36,639 nt of DNA from Succinatimonas hippei YIT 12066 (GCF_000188195.1 NZ_GL830968.1:1-36639), one strand, 5' to 3'; positions 7,796-16,061 are shown, counted from the stretch's first letter. Numbers and translations: made by a program. Notes: generated by a model from the letters alone, not told the origin.

Positions 7796-8182
7796 TCATA
7801 AAAAGTGCTTTGTATGCTGTTTGAGTATAAGAGATAGCTTCTGTTCGTCTGCTTTACCTGTTGAAATGTCCATAGTTATGTCATAAAGCTCATCATTTGA
7901 AATGATCAATTCAGTGTTGTTTAGATTTAGCAAAAATTCCATAGTTGCGATGCCCGTTCGTTTATTTCCGTCATTGAAAGGGTGATTTTTAATGATGGAA
8001 AATGCGATTTTAGCTATTTTTTCAAGAGTGGTTTTGTATAATTCAATATCGCCGAAACCTGCGAATCCGCTGCTAAGGCAAGCTTCGAGCAAGTTATAGT
8101 TTTTAATGCCTCCAAGACCGCCATAATGTTTTATTATTTCGTCATGTAAGAAGACTATTGTTTGCGTGTCGTATTTTTTCAT
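7796..8182 (-). CDS. doc: Doc-family (Fic fold) toxin
   Basis: 128 residues, normal Doc size. The Fic/Doc active-site motif is HPFNDGNKRTG at 67-77, with the catalytic His and the phosphate-binding DGNKR loop intact. The N-terminal FLHDEIIKHYGGLGGIKN matches Doc proteins. Doc phosphorylates EF-Tu at a conserved Thr and halts translation; the Lys of GNKR instead of GNGR is the Doc form rather than the AMP-transferring Fic form. It sits five bases after the upstream antitoxin gene, as in a type II module. All key residues are present, so it appears functional. Confidence 0.88.
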   Translation of the reverse strand: MKKYDTQTIVFLHDEIIKHYGGLGGIKNYNLLEACLSSGFAGFGDIELYKTTLEKIAKIAFSIIKNHPFNDGNKRTGIATMEFLLNLNNTELIISNDELYDITMDISTGKADEQKLSLILKQHTKHFL

Positions 8183-8187
8183 ATTAA

Positions 8188-8418
8188 TTAACTTAACCTT
8201 TTGTAAAGCTCATCTCTTTTTGCAAAAATTTTTGTACACAAGCTTCTCACTTCTTGATTTGTCAAAGCTACAGTTTCATGTTCATTGTCGAAATTGTTAG
8301 CTATATGAGACAGAAGTAAATTCTTGATATACTGGTTTATGTCTATATTTCGGCTGTCAACAAGCTGTTGCAGTTTATCGTATTGTTTAGCGTTAAGTTC
8401 TATAGTTATTTTACTCAT
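8188..8418 (-). CDS. Ribbon-helix-helix-type antitoxin of the Doc pair
   Basis: 76 residues. The N-terminal strand KITIELNAKQYDKLQQLVD and the helix DINQYIKNLLLSHI have the pattern of a ribbon-helix-helix DNA-binding domain. The C-terminal tail (ALTNQEVRSLCTKIFAKRDE) is helical and charged and would bind and block the toxin. It precedes doc by five bases. No SD is visible before ATG 8418; TATAAA lies seven bases upstream of the ATG on this strand, so the transcript may be leaderless. Autoregulation by the antitoxin is usual for the family. Confidence 0.75.
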   Translation of the reverse strand: MSKITIELNAKQYDKLQQLVDSRNIDINQYIKNLLLSHIANNFDNEHETVALTNQEVRSLCTKIFAKRDELYKRLS

Positions 8419-8546
8419 AACGGTTTTTATAATTTAACAAAAAGATGACCGGCTTCAAAACATTTTAATGTCTTTATTTTAAACAACAAAAAGCTCTTTA
8501 AAACTTAGAAAGCAGTCCCATTTTTAAAAATCAAAAAGTTGTTTAA

Positions 8547-8591
8547 TTGACAGAGCGGTTATTCTTGTCTGTTAGCTAAACAAGAATAGCC
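8547..8591 (+). promoter_or_regulatory. Promoter and inverted-repeat operator of the tct operon
   Basis: A consensus -35 TTGACA lies at 8547-8552. An inverted repeat GGTTATTCTTG (8557-8567) and CAAGAATAGCC (8581-8591), one wobble and 13-base centre, brackets the expected -10 region, which is itself weak (TGTTAG at 17-base spacing). A weak -10 inside a dyad suggests an activator or repressor site. As RNA it would also form a leader hairpin 21 bases before the SD. Confidence 0.5.
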
Positions 8592-8624
8592 TTGCACATT
8601 AATTGTAAATATAAGGAGATTCCC

Positions 8625-9602
8625 ATGAAAATAAAAGGACTGATTGCCGGACTTGCTTTAGCCACTATGAGTGTCATGAGTGTCGGAGCTGCTCAGGCAG
8701 ATGAATATCCTTCACGCTCAATCACTATGATTTGCGCATGGGGTGCAGGCGGCGGTTCTGACGCTGTTGCCAGAATGATCGCAGGCATTATGGAAAAAGA
8801 TTTAGGTCAGCCGATTAAGGTCGTAAACCAAACCGGTGGCGGCGGTACCATTGCATTCTCCAGCCTTTCAAGAGCAAAACCCGACGGCTATACGATTGGC
8901 CAGGTCACCGCAGAGCTTGCCATGAACCATTGGCAGAATCCCGCTGTTCAGATCACTTATAAAGATTTTGAGCCTCTTGCATTGGTTAATGTCGATCCTG
9001 CCAGCGTTACATTAAGCGCAACCGCTCCTTATAAGACTTATGATGAGTTTGTTGAATACGTTAAGGCAAACCCGGGTAAAGTCAGAGCCTCTGCTACTGC
9101 CGTAGGCGGTATTTGGCACATCGCAATGGGACAGTGGTTGACTGCTTTAGGTCTTCCGGTTAATGCCATTAAGTGGATTCCGACATCAGGTGCCGGCGAG
9201 ACTTATAAGGAAATGGCCGCTGGCGGTATCGATGCAGGCTTTAACCAGCTTTCCGAAGGCTCAACCATGTATCAGGCCGGAAAAGCAATTCCTGTTGCCG
9301 TAATGGCTGATGAACGCGATCCTAAATACCCTGACGTTCCTACTTTAAAAGAAAAGGGAATTGATGTTTCAATCGGTACTTGGCGCGGATTCTGTGTTCC
9401 TAAGGGCACTCCTCAGGACATTAAAGACAGACTTAATGCCGCTATCAAGAAAGCCGTTAATGACCCTCAGTTCGTTCAGTTCATGAATGATCGCGGCTTT
9501 GGTATTCAGTATCTGGAAGGAGAAGACTTCTATAAGTTTATGGAAAAATCAGATGCTGATTTAGGCGCTTCCATTGAAGCTTTAGGCCTTGCCCGTAAAT
9601 AA
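8625..9602 (+). CDS. tctC: TTT transporter periplasmic binding protein (TctC/Bug family)
   Basis: 325 residues from ATG 8625, chosen because AAGGAG lies six bases upstream and a clean signal peptide follows (basic KIK, hydrophobic core, cleavage after AQA before DEYP). The mature N-terminus YPSRSITMICAWGAGGGSD and the VNQTGGGGTIAFSSLSRAKPDGYT segment are hallmarks of the Bug family, which binds a carboxylate between two lobes. It presents the substrate to TctA/TctB encoded immediately downstream. The specific ligand (citrate, tartrate, aromatic acid or other) cannot be read from sequence. A stem-loop just after its stop probably raises its level over the membrane subunits. Confidence 0.93.
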   Translation: MKIKGLIAGLALATMSVMSVGAAQADEYPSRSITMICAWGAGGGSDAVARMIAGIMEKDLGQPIKVVNQTGGGGTIAFSSLSRAKPDGYTIGQVTAELAMNHWQNPAVQITYKDFEPLALVNVDPASVTLSATAPYKTYDEFVEYVKANPGKVRASATAVGGIWHIAMGQWLTALGLPVNAIKWIPTSGAGETYKEMAAGGIDAGFNQLSEGSTMYQAGKAIPVAVMADERDPKYPDVPTLKEKGIDVSIGTWRGFCVPKGTPQDIKDRLNAAIKKAVNDPQFVQFMNDRGFGIQYLEGEDFYKFMEKSDADLGASIEALGLARK

Positions 9603-9616
9603 TCCGTAATAAAAAT

Positions 9617-9632
9617 GGCCCCGTAAGGGGCC
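9617..9632 (+). terminator. GC-rich stem-loop between tctC and tctB
   Basis: GGCCCC-GTAA-GGGGCC forms a perfect 6-bp stem with a GNRA-type GUAA loop, 14 bases after the tctC stop. There is no U-tract, so it more likely protects the tctC 3' end or attenuates weakly than fully terminates. Confidence 0.5.
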
Positions 9633-9646
9633 TTAAGGATAATGCA

Positions 9647-10102
9647 ATGCGTGTCCATGACAGTCTTATAGGACTAATTATTTTTATTGGCGGTATTTGC
9701 ATCTGCATTACCGCTTCCTCATTTCCTTCGCAGATGGACGGCAGCCCGGGACCTGCGTTGTTCCCGATGGTTTTATCCGGTTTATTTTCTATTTGCGGAG
9801 CCGTGTTATTTATTAAAAACTTTAAAACCATCAGTGCCTCGAATTTATTTGTAAGAAATCTCTCTTTGGGCGGTTTGATTAATATCCTTATCGTAATCGC
9901 TTTAATTATTTTTTATGGTTTGGCCGTTGAAACTTTGGGCTTTTTACTGTGTATGGAAGTAGTTTTGCTGGCTTTAATGCTGATGTTAAAGACTACCTTC
10001 GTAAAAGCTCTTATTGTTTCAATCTGCGCTACGATAGTTATTTATTTGATTTTTGCCAAAGGTTTGCTGGTTCCGTTGCCGGTAGGACTGTTTGCCTTCT
10101 AA
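9647..10102 (+). CDS. tctB: TTT transporter small membrane subunit TctB
   Basis: 151 residues with about four membrane helices. The start LIGLIIFIGGICICITASSFP and the following PGPALFPMVLSG match the TctB family: a helix, then the conserved proline-rich turn. TctB works with TctA as the inner-membrane permease of a three-part, ion-gradient-driven carboxylate uptake system. AAGGAT ends six bases before ATG 9647. It sits between tctC and tctA, and its stop overlaps the tctA ribosome site, so expression is coupled. Confidence 0.9.
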   Translation: MRVHDSLIGLIIFIGGICICITASSFPSQMDGSPGPALFPMVLSGLFSICGAVLFIKNFKTISASNLFVRNLSLGGLINILIVIALIIFYGLAVETLGFLLCMEVVLLALMLMLKTTFVKALIVSICATIVIYLIFAKGLLVPLPVGLFAF

Positions 10103-10112
10103 GGAGATAAAT

Positions 10113-11618
10113 ATGTTTGATTCTTCCGTAGTATCGGCAGGTCTTGATCTACTGCTTGATTGGCAAGTCTTAATAGTGATGATTTGCTCAAGCTTATACG
10201 GTTTGTTTATCGGTGCCATGCCGGGACTTACCGCAACTATGGCAGTAGCTTTGCTGATCCCCATTACTTTTTATATGCCGCCGATTCCGGCTATTGCCTC
10301 CATCATCACTATGTCGGCAATGGCAATTTTCGCAGGTGATATTCCCGGTACTTTAGTGCATATTCCGGGCACTCCGTCATCAGCTGCTTATTGTGATGAT
10401 TCATATTCATTAGCCAAAAAAGGTAAAGCTGCCGTTGTTTTAGGCACCAACGTCACTTTGTCAGTATTAGGCGGTTTATGCGGATCTTTAATTCTTACCT
10501 CTATGGCTCCGATACTTGCCGAAGTGGCGATGCAGTTCTCGTCATTTGAGTTTTTCTGGCTGGTGTGCATCGGTCTGTCTTGTGCGGTATTGATTTCGGC
10601 TGCATCTCCGCTTAAGGGATTTATTTCATTACTGGTAGGCCTGCTGATTACTTGTATCGGACTTGATATCACTTTAGGCTTCCCGCGGTTTACTTTCGAT
10701 CGCCCTGAGCTTTTTGAAGGCTTCTCGTTTATTCCTGCCATGATCGGTATGTTCGGTATGGCCGAGATCTTCAAAAATGTATCGGAAAAGCAATCGGCGC
10801 TTGAAAAAGTAACGATTCAGAGCATGAATATTTTCTCCGGAATGCTCGGTAGAATTCGCGGTTGGTGGAAGCAAATTTTCCGTTCCGGAATTTTAGGCAC
10901 TTTGGTCGGTGTATTGCCGGGAGCCGGTGCCGATATCGCCGCCTGGATTTGTTATGGCGTAGCCAAAAAATTCTCAAAGCATCCTGAAGAATACGGCAAA
11001 GGATCTCTTGAGGGTATCGCAAACTCTGCTGCAGCAAATAATGCGGCACTAAGCGGTGCGTTTATTCCGGCATTGGTATTCGGTATTCCCGGAGACTCCA
11101 TTACAGCTATCGTAATCGGAGTGCTCTTTATGAAAGGCTTGGAGCCGGGACCTAATTTGTTCCAGAATTCACCGGAATTCTTATTTGCCATTTACATGGT
11201 ATTCATTTTGGCAAACTTGCTGATGTTGCCTTTAGGCTATCTGGCTATTCGCTTGGCAACTAAAGTCATGTATGTTCCTACCAATCTCCTGCATCCTATC
11301 ATTGTAGGTTTCTGTGTAGTCGGTGCTTTTGCCATCAACAATACCAACTTTGACGTTATGGCAATGTTAGGCTTCGGTGTTCTTGCTTACTTTATGATTG
11401 CAAACGGCTTCCCGGTAGCGCCTGCGATATTAGGCTTGGTTTTGGGCAAAATGCTTGAAAATACTTTCATGCAGTCAATGCTTAAATCCGAATGGGATTT
11501 AACTGCATTCTTTGATCGCCCGATTTCCGCAACTTTAGGCGTTATTACCTTTGCCTTATGGTTGTCGCCGTTCTTTATGAAGATGATTAAAAAAGCAATT
11601 GCTAAGAGAATTGCTTAA
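10113..11618 (+). CDS. tctA: TTT transporter large permease subunit TctA
   Basis: 501 residues from ATG 10113, which has AAGGAG at 10101-10106; the longer in-frame start at 10092 overlaps tctB. Family signatures include GAMPGLTATMAVALLIPITF near the start, GDIPGTLVHIPGTPSSAAYCDD around residues 78-99 and GVLPGAGADIAAWICYG in the middle, which are the two duplicated PG-rich repeats of TctA. There are about ten to twelve membrane helices. It is the transport channel for the TctC ligand. The operon ends at a stem-loop terminator about 25 bases downstream. Confidence 0.94.
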   Translation: MFDSSVVSAGLDLLLDWQVLIVMICSSLYGLFIGAMPGLTATMAVALLIPITFYMPPIPAIASIITMSAMAIFAGDIPGTLVHIPGTPSSAAYCDDSYSLAKKGKAAVVLGTNVTLSVLGGLCGSLILTSMAPILAEVAMQFSSFEFFWLVCIGLSCAVLISAASPLKGFISLLVGLLITCIGLDITLGFPRFTFDRPELFEGFSFIPAMIGMFGMAEIFKNVSEKQSALEKVTIQSMNIFSGMLGRIRGWWKQIFRSGILGTLVGVLPGAGADIAAWICYGVAKKFSKHPEEYGKGSLEGIANSAAANNAALSGAFIPALVFGIPGDSITAIVIGVLFMKGLEPGPNLFQNSPEFLFAIYMVFILANLLMLPLGYLAIRLATKVMYVPTNLLHPIIVGFCVVGAFAINNTNFDVMAMLGFGVLAYFMIANGFPVAPAILGLVLGKMLENTFMQSMLKSEWDLTAFFDRPISATLGVITFALWLSPFFMKMIKKAIAKRIA

Positions 11619-11643
11619 TTAACGTTTTTTCAATAGTTAAATG

Positions 11644-11676
11644 AAGCCTCAGGATAAATTGTCTTGAGGCTTTTTC
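11644..11676. terminator. Bidirectional terminator between tctA and the MFS gene
   Basis: AAGCCTCAGGA and TCTTGAGGCTT pair over about 11 positions around a short loop, with TTTTTC after the plus-strand arm. It separates the convergent tctA and MFS genes and can serve both. Confidence 0.75.
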
Positions 11677-11681
11677 TATTT

Positions 11682-12899
11682 CTATCTGGATATACTGCGT
11701 CTTAGCAGCGGACGCTTGAGCGGGTGATTTTTACCGTGAAGCAGATAGTACAAGAATGCTGTTATAAATGTTATTGCACTTAAAGCCAGGAACATTCCGG
11801 TAAAACCGTAGCTTACTGCAATGAATCCGAAAAGATAAGGTCCTACACCGATACCGAAGTCAAAAGCGATAAAGAAAGTGGAAGTGGCTTGAGGGAAGCG
11901 GTATTTTTTTACCAAGCGTAAGGCTATTGCTTGTCCTGCCGATTGGAAGTTGCCAAAACCGATACCGTTGATAACGCCGGCAAGCAGCAAAATAAAAGAA
12001 GAATGCGTGTAGGCGATAAGCAGCATTGCGATAGCTGATAAAATGATGCACGGATAAATAATGAGGTTTTCTCCGTACTTATCGAATAATCGTCCGGATA
12101 TCGGACGAGTTGCGATAGTCGTACCGGCAGCAAATAGGAAGAATAAACTTGCAGCCCCTTCTATTCCGCGGTCGGCGGCAAGGTTTGAGATATAAGCACT
12201 GATGCAGCCATAACTTAACGGCATTAAGAATACGACAACGGCAAATTTGAGCACACGGACATCTATGAAATTAGAAAGTTTCAAAAATGATTTGCTTGCC
12301 GTTTTTATTTCAGGCGGATTTTTGAGTAAAAAAGCGCAAATCAAAGCAAAAGTGCTTAAGGCAATAATATCAGTTTTAAGAATCTCATAGCCGAGAAAAT
12401 GAGTAATGCTTATACCTAAAAATGGTCCAAGGGCTAAAGCCAGAGCCGTACTTAAAGAGAAAATACTTACGCCAAGACCTTGTACTGCGTAAGGAACGCA
12501 GTAAGCCATAATAGTACCTGTTGCTGTACCGATAACACCGACACCGAAACCTGTGACAAAGCGCTGAATAAATAAAAGCAATAGAGATCCGGAAATAAAC
12601 GAGCTTAAAGCTATGGCAAGATAAAGAAGGGTGCCTGCAATAAGAACGCTTCTGCATCCGCAGCGGGATAAAAGATTTCCGGTGAAAAAGCGTCCGATTA
12701 AACATCCTATAACCATGATCCCGGCAGTAGAGCCTGCGGTACTTAGTGATACGTCAAAATGTTCTTGTGCGTAAAAAGCAGACGTTACGAAAATTTGGTA
12801 GTAAGCAATCATTACAATAAAGTTAACGAGAGTTACCACGTTGAAATTACGATTAAAAATACTTTTAATTGAACTTTGAGCGAATCTTTCTTTGTCCAT
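11682..12899 (-). CDS. Major facilitator superfamily permease
   Basis: 405 residues with twelve predicted hydrophobic segments. The first-half motif A region GRFFTGNLLSRCGCRSVLIAG and the second-half copy TRPISGRLFDKYGENLIIYP are typical of the MFS, arguing for 6+6 helices. The overall pattern resembles drug or sugar efflux permeases of the YfcJ/YhhS type, but the substrate cannot be deduced. AAGGCG lies eight to ten bases before ATG 12899. It is a single gene converging on the tct operon; its promoter lies inside an inverted repeat. Confidence 0.85.
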   Translation of the reverse strand: MDKERFAQSSIKSIFNRNFNVVTLVNFIVMIAYYQIFVTSAFYAQEHFDVSLSTAGSTAGIMVIGCLIGRFFTGNLLSRCGCRSVLIAGTLLYLAIALSSFISGSLLLLFIQRFVTGFGVGVIGTATGTIMAYCVPYAVQGLGVSIFSLSTALALALGPFLGISITHFLGYEILKTDIIALSTFALICAFLLKNPPEIKTASKSFLKLSNFIDVRVLKFAVVVFLMPLSYGCISAYISNLAADRGIEGAASLFFLFAAGTTIATRPISGRLFDKYGENLIIYPCIILSAIAMLLIAYTHSSFILLLAGVINGIGFGNFQSAGQAIALRLVKKYRFPQATSTFFIAFDFGIGVGPYLFGFIAVSYGFTGMFLALSAITFITAFLYYLLHGKNHPLKRPLLRRSISR

Positions 12900-12904
12900 G
12901 GAAA

Positions 12905-12955
12905 TACGCCTTAAGGGATATTTTTAGAGTTTGCATTATAGATCTTTAAGGCGTT
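12905..12955 (-). promoter_or_regulatory. MFS gene promoter within an inverted repeat
   Basis: On the minus strand a perfect TATAAT (12935-12940) lies about 35 bases before the start codon. ACGCCTTAAGG (12906-12916) and CTTTAAGGCGT (12944-12954) are inverted copies with one mismatch. One lies upstream of the -10 and the other covers the SD. This could be a two-half operator or a leader fold hiding the ribosome site. Confidence 0.45.
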
Positions 12956-13051
12956 TAAGAATCGGGCAAAAAATTTTAATCAGGTTTATTAAAAAATTAG
13001 AGGAAAGTAAAGCGCGTCTTACAGTAGTAACCTATAACTAACTATCTTGAG

Positions 13052-13075
13052 ATAAAAAATGGCCTTATAGGCCTG
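13052..13075 (-). terminator. tRNA-Val terminator
   Basis: GGCCTTATAGGCC (13061-13073) forms a short perfect hairpin; on the minus strand it is followed by ATTTTTTATC. It lies directly downstream of the tRNA 3' end. Confidence 0.65.
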
Positions 13076-13082
13076 CTTTAAA

Positions 13083-13159
13083 TGGTGCGCCCTAGTGGAC
13101 TCGAACCACCGACCCCCACCATGTCAAGGTGATGCTCTAACCAACTGAGCTAAGGGCGC
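13083..13159 (-). tRNA. tRNA-Val(GAC)
   Basis: Read on the minus strand, a 77-base cloverleaf: acceptor stem GCGCCCT/AGGGCGC, discriminator A, encoded CCA, D arm with AGCTCAGTTGGTTAGAGC, anticodon stem CACC/GGTG with loop TTGACAT (anticodon GAC) and T arm with GGTTCGAGTCC. Anticodon GAC reads valine codons GUC and GUU. All arms pair well. Confidence 0.95.
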
Positions 13160-13283
13160 AACGAGAAAGTGATGAGCATTATAGCAACAAAAATATTTAA
13201 AGCAAGGATTTTTTAAAATTTTTTAATTTTTTCGTTAAATCTAATATCAAAAGAAGAAATCTAAGAAAAAGAGATGCACTATT

Positions 13284-13314
13284 TTGTGCCTGATATCGTA
13301 AGTAAGAGTATACT
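13284..13314 (+). promoter_or_regulatory. Possible thrS promoter
   Basis: TTGTGC (13284-13289) and TATACT (13309-13314) with a 19-base spacer lie about 135 bases before thrS. This leaves a long leader that contains the operator described separately. The spacing is on the long side, so this is tentative. Confidence 0.35.
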
Positions 13315-13408
13315 AGTTGCGTTCTTAAATTGCAGAACAAAGCACAAAAGACCCAACGGGTTAGTTGGCATTCTGTTGTTTAAACTCTGCACGATTGTTA
13401 CTTTTATG

Positions 13409-13449
13409 GAGACCTTAAGGTGTGTCGTAAGCACCGTTGGTTTTAAATT
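13409..13449 (+). promoter_or_regulatory. thrS translational operator with a tRNA-Thr anticodon-arm mimic
   Basis: GGTGT (13419-13423) and GCACC (13431-13435) pair to enclose a seven-base loop GTCGTAA. Numbered like an anticodon loop, it has U33, anticodon C34-G35-U36 and A37, i.e. a tRNA-Thr(CGU) loop. CC at 13413-13414 and GG at 13439-13440 can extend the stem. Folding would then place GGAG (13409-13412) about nine bases from ATG 13450, which otherwise lacks a nearby SD. Known biology: E. coli ThrRS represses its own mRNA by binding such an anticodon-like arm at a split ribosome site. Confidence 0.7.
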
Positions 13450-15384
13450 ATGATTAAGATTACCCTTCCTGATGGCGCGATCAAAGAATTCGATCACGCA
13501 GTTTCCATTGCAGATGTTGCCTCAAGTATCGGCCCCGGTTTAGCCCGTAACTGCGTAGCAGGACGTATTGACGGAGTTCTGCACGATGCATGTGATTTAA
13601 TTGAGCATGATGCAAAAGTTGAAATCGTCACTCCTAAAGATAAAGACGGTATAGAGATTATTCGTCACTCCTGTGCTCATTTGCTCGGTCATGCCATTAA
13701 GGAGTTGTGGCCTGAAACCAAGATGGCTATCGGTCCTGTCATTGATAACGGTTTTTATTATGACGTCGATTTAGATCACAAGCTTACTGCTGAGGATATG
13801 GAAACTCTTGATGCCAAGATGCATGAGCTTGCCAAGACCGATTATAAAGTCATTAAAGAAGTTGTTGATTGGGATACGGCTTATAAGGTATTTGATGAAC
13901 GTAATGAGCCTTACAAGAAATTGATTCTTGAAGAGAATATCGATAAGGCTGATCATCCTGCTTTATATCATCACCTTGAGTACACTGATATGTGCCGCGG
14001 TCCTCATGTTCCGCGCATGGGTTTTTGCCAGAATTTCAAATTGACCCATTTTGCCGGTGCGTATTGGCGCGGCAACTCCAAAAACAAGATGCTGCAGCGT
14101 ATTTACGGTACCGCATGGGCAACCAAAGATGAGCTCAAGGCTTATCTTAAAAAGCGTGAAGAAGCAGCCAAGCGTGATCACCGTGTTTTGGGCAAAAAGC
14201 TTGATTTGTTCCACTTCCAGCAGGAAGCTCCGGGCATGGTGTTCTGGCATAACGACGGCTGGACCATTTATCGCGTAATTGAAAACTTTATGCGCGAAAT
14301 GCTGCATAAGTATCATTACATTGAAGTTAAGACTCCGCAGATTATGGACAGAGTCTTATGGGAGAGATCCGGACATTGGGATAAGTATGCAGAAAACATG
14401 TTCACGACTTCATCTGAAAATCGCGATTATGCGATTAAGCCGATGAACTGCCCTGGTGCTATTCAGATCTTCAATTCACGTACCCGCTCTTATCGTGACC
14501 TTCCGATCCGCATGGCCGAGTTCGGTAATTGCCATCGCAACGAGCCGTCAGGATCCTTGCACGGTTTGCTTCGTGTTCGTGCTTTTGAGCAGGATGACGC
14601 CCATATTTTCTGTACCGAAGATCAGATTATGACCGAAGTAAGTGACTGCATTCGTATGGTTTACGATACTTACAGCAATTTCGGTTTTACTAAGGTTGAC
14701 GTTAAATTATCCACCCGTCCTGAAAAGCGTATCGGCTCTGATGAAATTTGGGATAAAGCAGAAGCCGATTTGGTTGAAGCTTTAAAGCTCAATAATCTTG
14801 AGTATGAGCTGCAGCCAGGAGAAGGAGCTTTCTATGGACCTAAAATTGAGTTTACTTTGCATGACTCATTAGACAGAGCATGGCAGTGCGGAACTGTTCA
14901 GCTTGACTTCTCCTTGCCTGCACGTTTGGACGCTCATTATATCGGTGAAGATAATCAGGAGCATACTCCGGTTATGATTCACCGCGCGATGCTCGGATCA
15001 ATTGAACGTTTCTTAGGCGTTTTAACTGAAGAATTTGCCGGCAGCTTCCCGACCTGGCTTGCTCCGATTCAGGCTGTGGTGATGAACATTACCGACGGAC
15101 AGGTCGATTATGTGAAGCAGGTAGCTCAAAAGCTTGATGAAGCAGGTATTCGCGTTAAATCAGATTTGCGCAATGACAAGGTAGGTTTCAAAATCCGTGA
15201 ACATACTTTAATGCATGTTCCTTACATGCTGGTTTGCGGAGATCGTGAAGCTGAGTCGGGTATGGTCGCTGTCCGCACACGAAAGGGACAAGATTTAGGT
15301 GCGATGAAGCTTGATGACTTGATAAAAATGATTAAATCAGATATCATATCGCGCAATCTTGTGCCCACTGAGGGTAAAGAATAG
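13450..15384 (+). CDS. thrS: Threonyl-tRNA synthetase
   Basis: 644 residues, the normal bacterial length. It charges tRNA-Thr with threonine. In order: a TGS domain (1-62), the editing domain with HSCAH at 73-77 (Zn-type HxxxH), class II motifs including FRHRNE-like [11 protein letters not shown] and [16 protein letters not shown], Zn-site MNCPG, and the C-terminal anticodon-binding domain. Motif 3 is represented by [13 protein letters not shown]. The start at ATG 13450 fits the TGS N-terminus ([14 protein letters not shown]). It heads the classical thrS-infC-rpmI-rplT operon and has an apparent autoregulatory operator in its leader. Confidence 0.98.
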   Translation: MIKITLPDGAIKEFDHAVSIADVASSIGPGLARNCVAGRIDGVLHDACDLIEHDAKVEIVTPKDKDGIEIIRHSCAHLLGHAIKELWPETKMAIGPVIDNGFYYDVDLDHKLTAEDMETLDAKMHELAKTDYKVIKEVVDWDTAYKVFDERNEPYKKLILEENIDKADHPALYHHLEYTDMCRGPHVPRMGFCQNFKLTHFAGAYWRGNSKNKMLQRIYGTAWATKDELKAYLKKREEAAKRDHRVLGKKLDLFHFQQEAPGMVFWHNDGWTIYRVIENFMREMLHKYHYIEVKTPQIMDRVLWERSGHWDKYAENMFTTSSENRDYAIKPMNCPGAIQIFNSRTRSYRDLPIRMAEFGNCHRNEPSGSLHGLLRVRAFEQDDAHIFCTEDQIMTEVSDCIRMVYDTYSNFGFTKVDVKLSTRPEKRIGSDEIWDKAEADLVEALKLNNLEYELQPGEGAFYGPKIEFTLHDSLDRAWQCGTVQLDFSLPARLDAHYIGEDNQEHTPVMIHRAMLGSIERFLGVLTEEFAGSFPTWLAPIQAVVMNITDGQVDYVKQVAQKLDEAGIRVKSDLRNDKVGFKIREHTLMHVPYMLVCGDREAESGMVAVRTRKGQDLGAMKLDDLIKMIKSDIISRNLVPTEGKE

Positions 15385-15440
15385 GTAAGAGTCACTTAAC
15401 CTATTTGGTTTTTGTAAAGTCCGGAATTTGTTTCGGACTT
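15380..15440 (+). other. Two stem-loops between thrS and infC
   Basis: AATAGGT/ACCTATT (15380-15405) overlaps the thrS stop and is followed by TGGTTTTTG. AAGTCCG/CGGACTT (15417-15440) follows directly. They could attenuate transcription into infC or act as processing sites that let infC-rpmI-rplT be expressed apart from thrS. Confidence 0.45.
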
Positions 15441-15485
15441 TGTTTGTGATTCTTTTTGTGATTTCTTTAGTAAGAGGATAATGCT

Positions 15486-16028
15486 ATAAACAACATCAAG
15501 AAGACCGGTAAGCCTCAGCTTAAGAACCGGGTTAACGGTGACATCAGATGCCGTGAAGTGCGTCTTTTGAACCAGGAGAATGAAGTGATCGGGGTTATGC
15601 CCACGGTTGAAGCTCTGCGTATGGCTGAAGATGCCGGCGTAGATCTGGTTGAAATCAGCCCTAATGCTGATCCTCCTGTATGCCGCTTGATCGAGTACGG
15701 TAAGTACCTCTACGAAAAGAGCAAAGATCAGAAAAAGAAGAAGCAAAAGGTTGTCCAGGTCAAGGAAATTAAATTCCGTCCTGGCACCGATGAAGGCGAT
15801 TATCAGGTTAAACTACGCAACCTGATTCGCTTCCTTGAGGACGGCAATAAGGCTAAAGTAACATTGCGTTTTCGCGGACGTGAATTGGCGCATCAGCACT
15901 TAGGCCTTGATGTTCTCAAGCGTGTAGAGAATGATCTCTGCACTGAACGCGGTCTGGCTACCGTAGAGTCGGCTTCTCGAGTAGAAGGCCGTCAGGCTAC
16001 GATGGTTCTGGCCCCTAAAAAGAAATAG
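15486..16028 (+). CDS. infC: Translation initiation factor IF-3 with an AUA start
   Basis: 180 residues if started at ATA 15486. IF-3 binds the 30S subunit and rejects non-canonical start codons and wrong initiator pairing. Conserved features: [35 protein letters not shown], linker [37 protein letters not shown] and C-terminal [14 protein letters not shown]. The conserved N-terminus lies upstream of the first in-frame GTG (15558). Between the in-frame stop TAA at 15471 and that GTG there is no ATG, GTG or TTG. AAGAGGA (15472-15478) sits seven bases before ATA. IF-3 genes are known to use AUU-type starts for self-repression, so AUA is the best reading; ATC at 15495 is a weaker alternative. Confidence 0.93.
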   Translation: MNNIKKTGKPQLKNRVNGDIRCREVRLLNQENEVIGVMPTVEALRMAEDAGVDLVEISPNADPPVCRLIEYGKYLYEKSKDQKKKKQKVVQVKEIKFRPGTDEGDYQVKLRNLIRFLEDGNKAKVTLRFRGRELAHQHLGLDVLKRVENDLCTERGLATVESASRVEGRQATMVLAPKKK

Positions 16029-16030
16029 TT

Positions 16031-16061
16031 GCAGGGTATAAAATCTCGTAAGAGTTCCTGC
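16031..16061 (+). other. infC-rpmI intergenic hairpin, possible L20 control site
   Basis: GCAGG/CCTGC closes an irregular stem whose tip is CTC-GTAA-GAG, a GNRA tetraloop. It lies between infC and rpmI, the area where E. coli L20 binds mRNA to repress rpmI-rplT. Location and shape fit; there is no direct evidence of binding. Confidence 0.35.

Noticed and set aside
7681-7824. 47-codon plus-strand frame (GTG 7681) after the AAA+ operon, overlapping the doc 3' end
   Set aside because: No ribosome site, low-complexity Asn/Lys composition, and overlap with a clear convergent gene; AT-rich DNA easily leaves such frames open.
14051-14278. Short alternative frames inside thrS, tctA, lptD, rsmC and the MFS gene
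   Set aside because: All lie within well-supported genes and lack ribosome sites or family resemblance.
15558-16028. infC starting at GTG 15558
   Set aside because: It would delete the conserved [11 protein letters not shown]-terminus and has no SD at the right distance.
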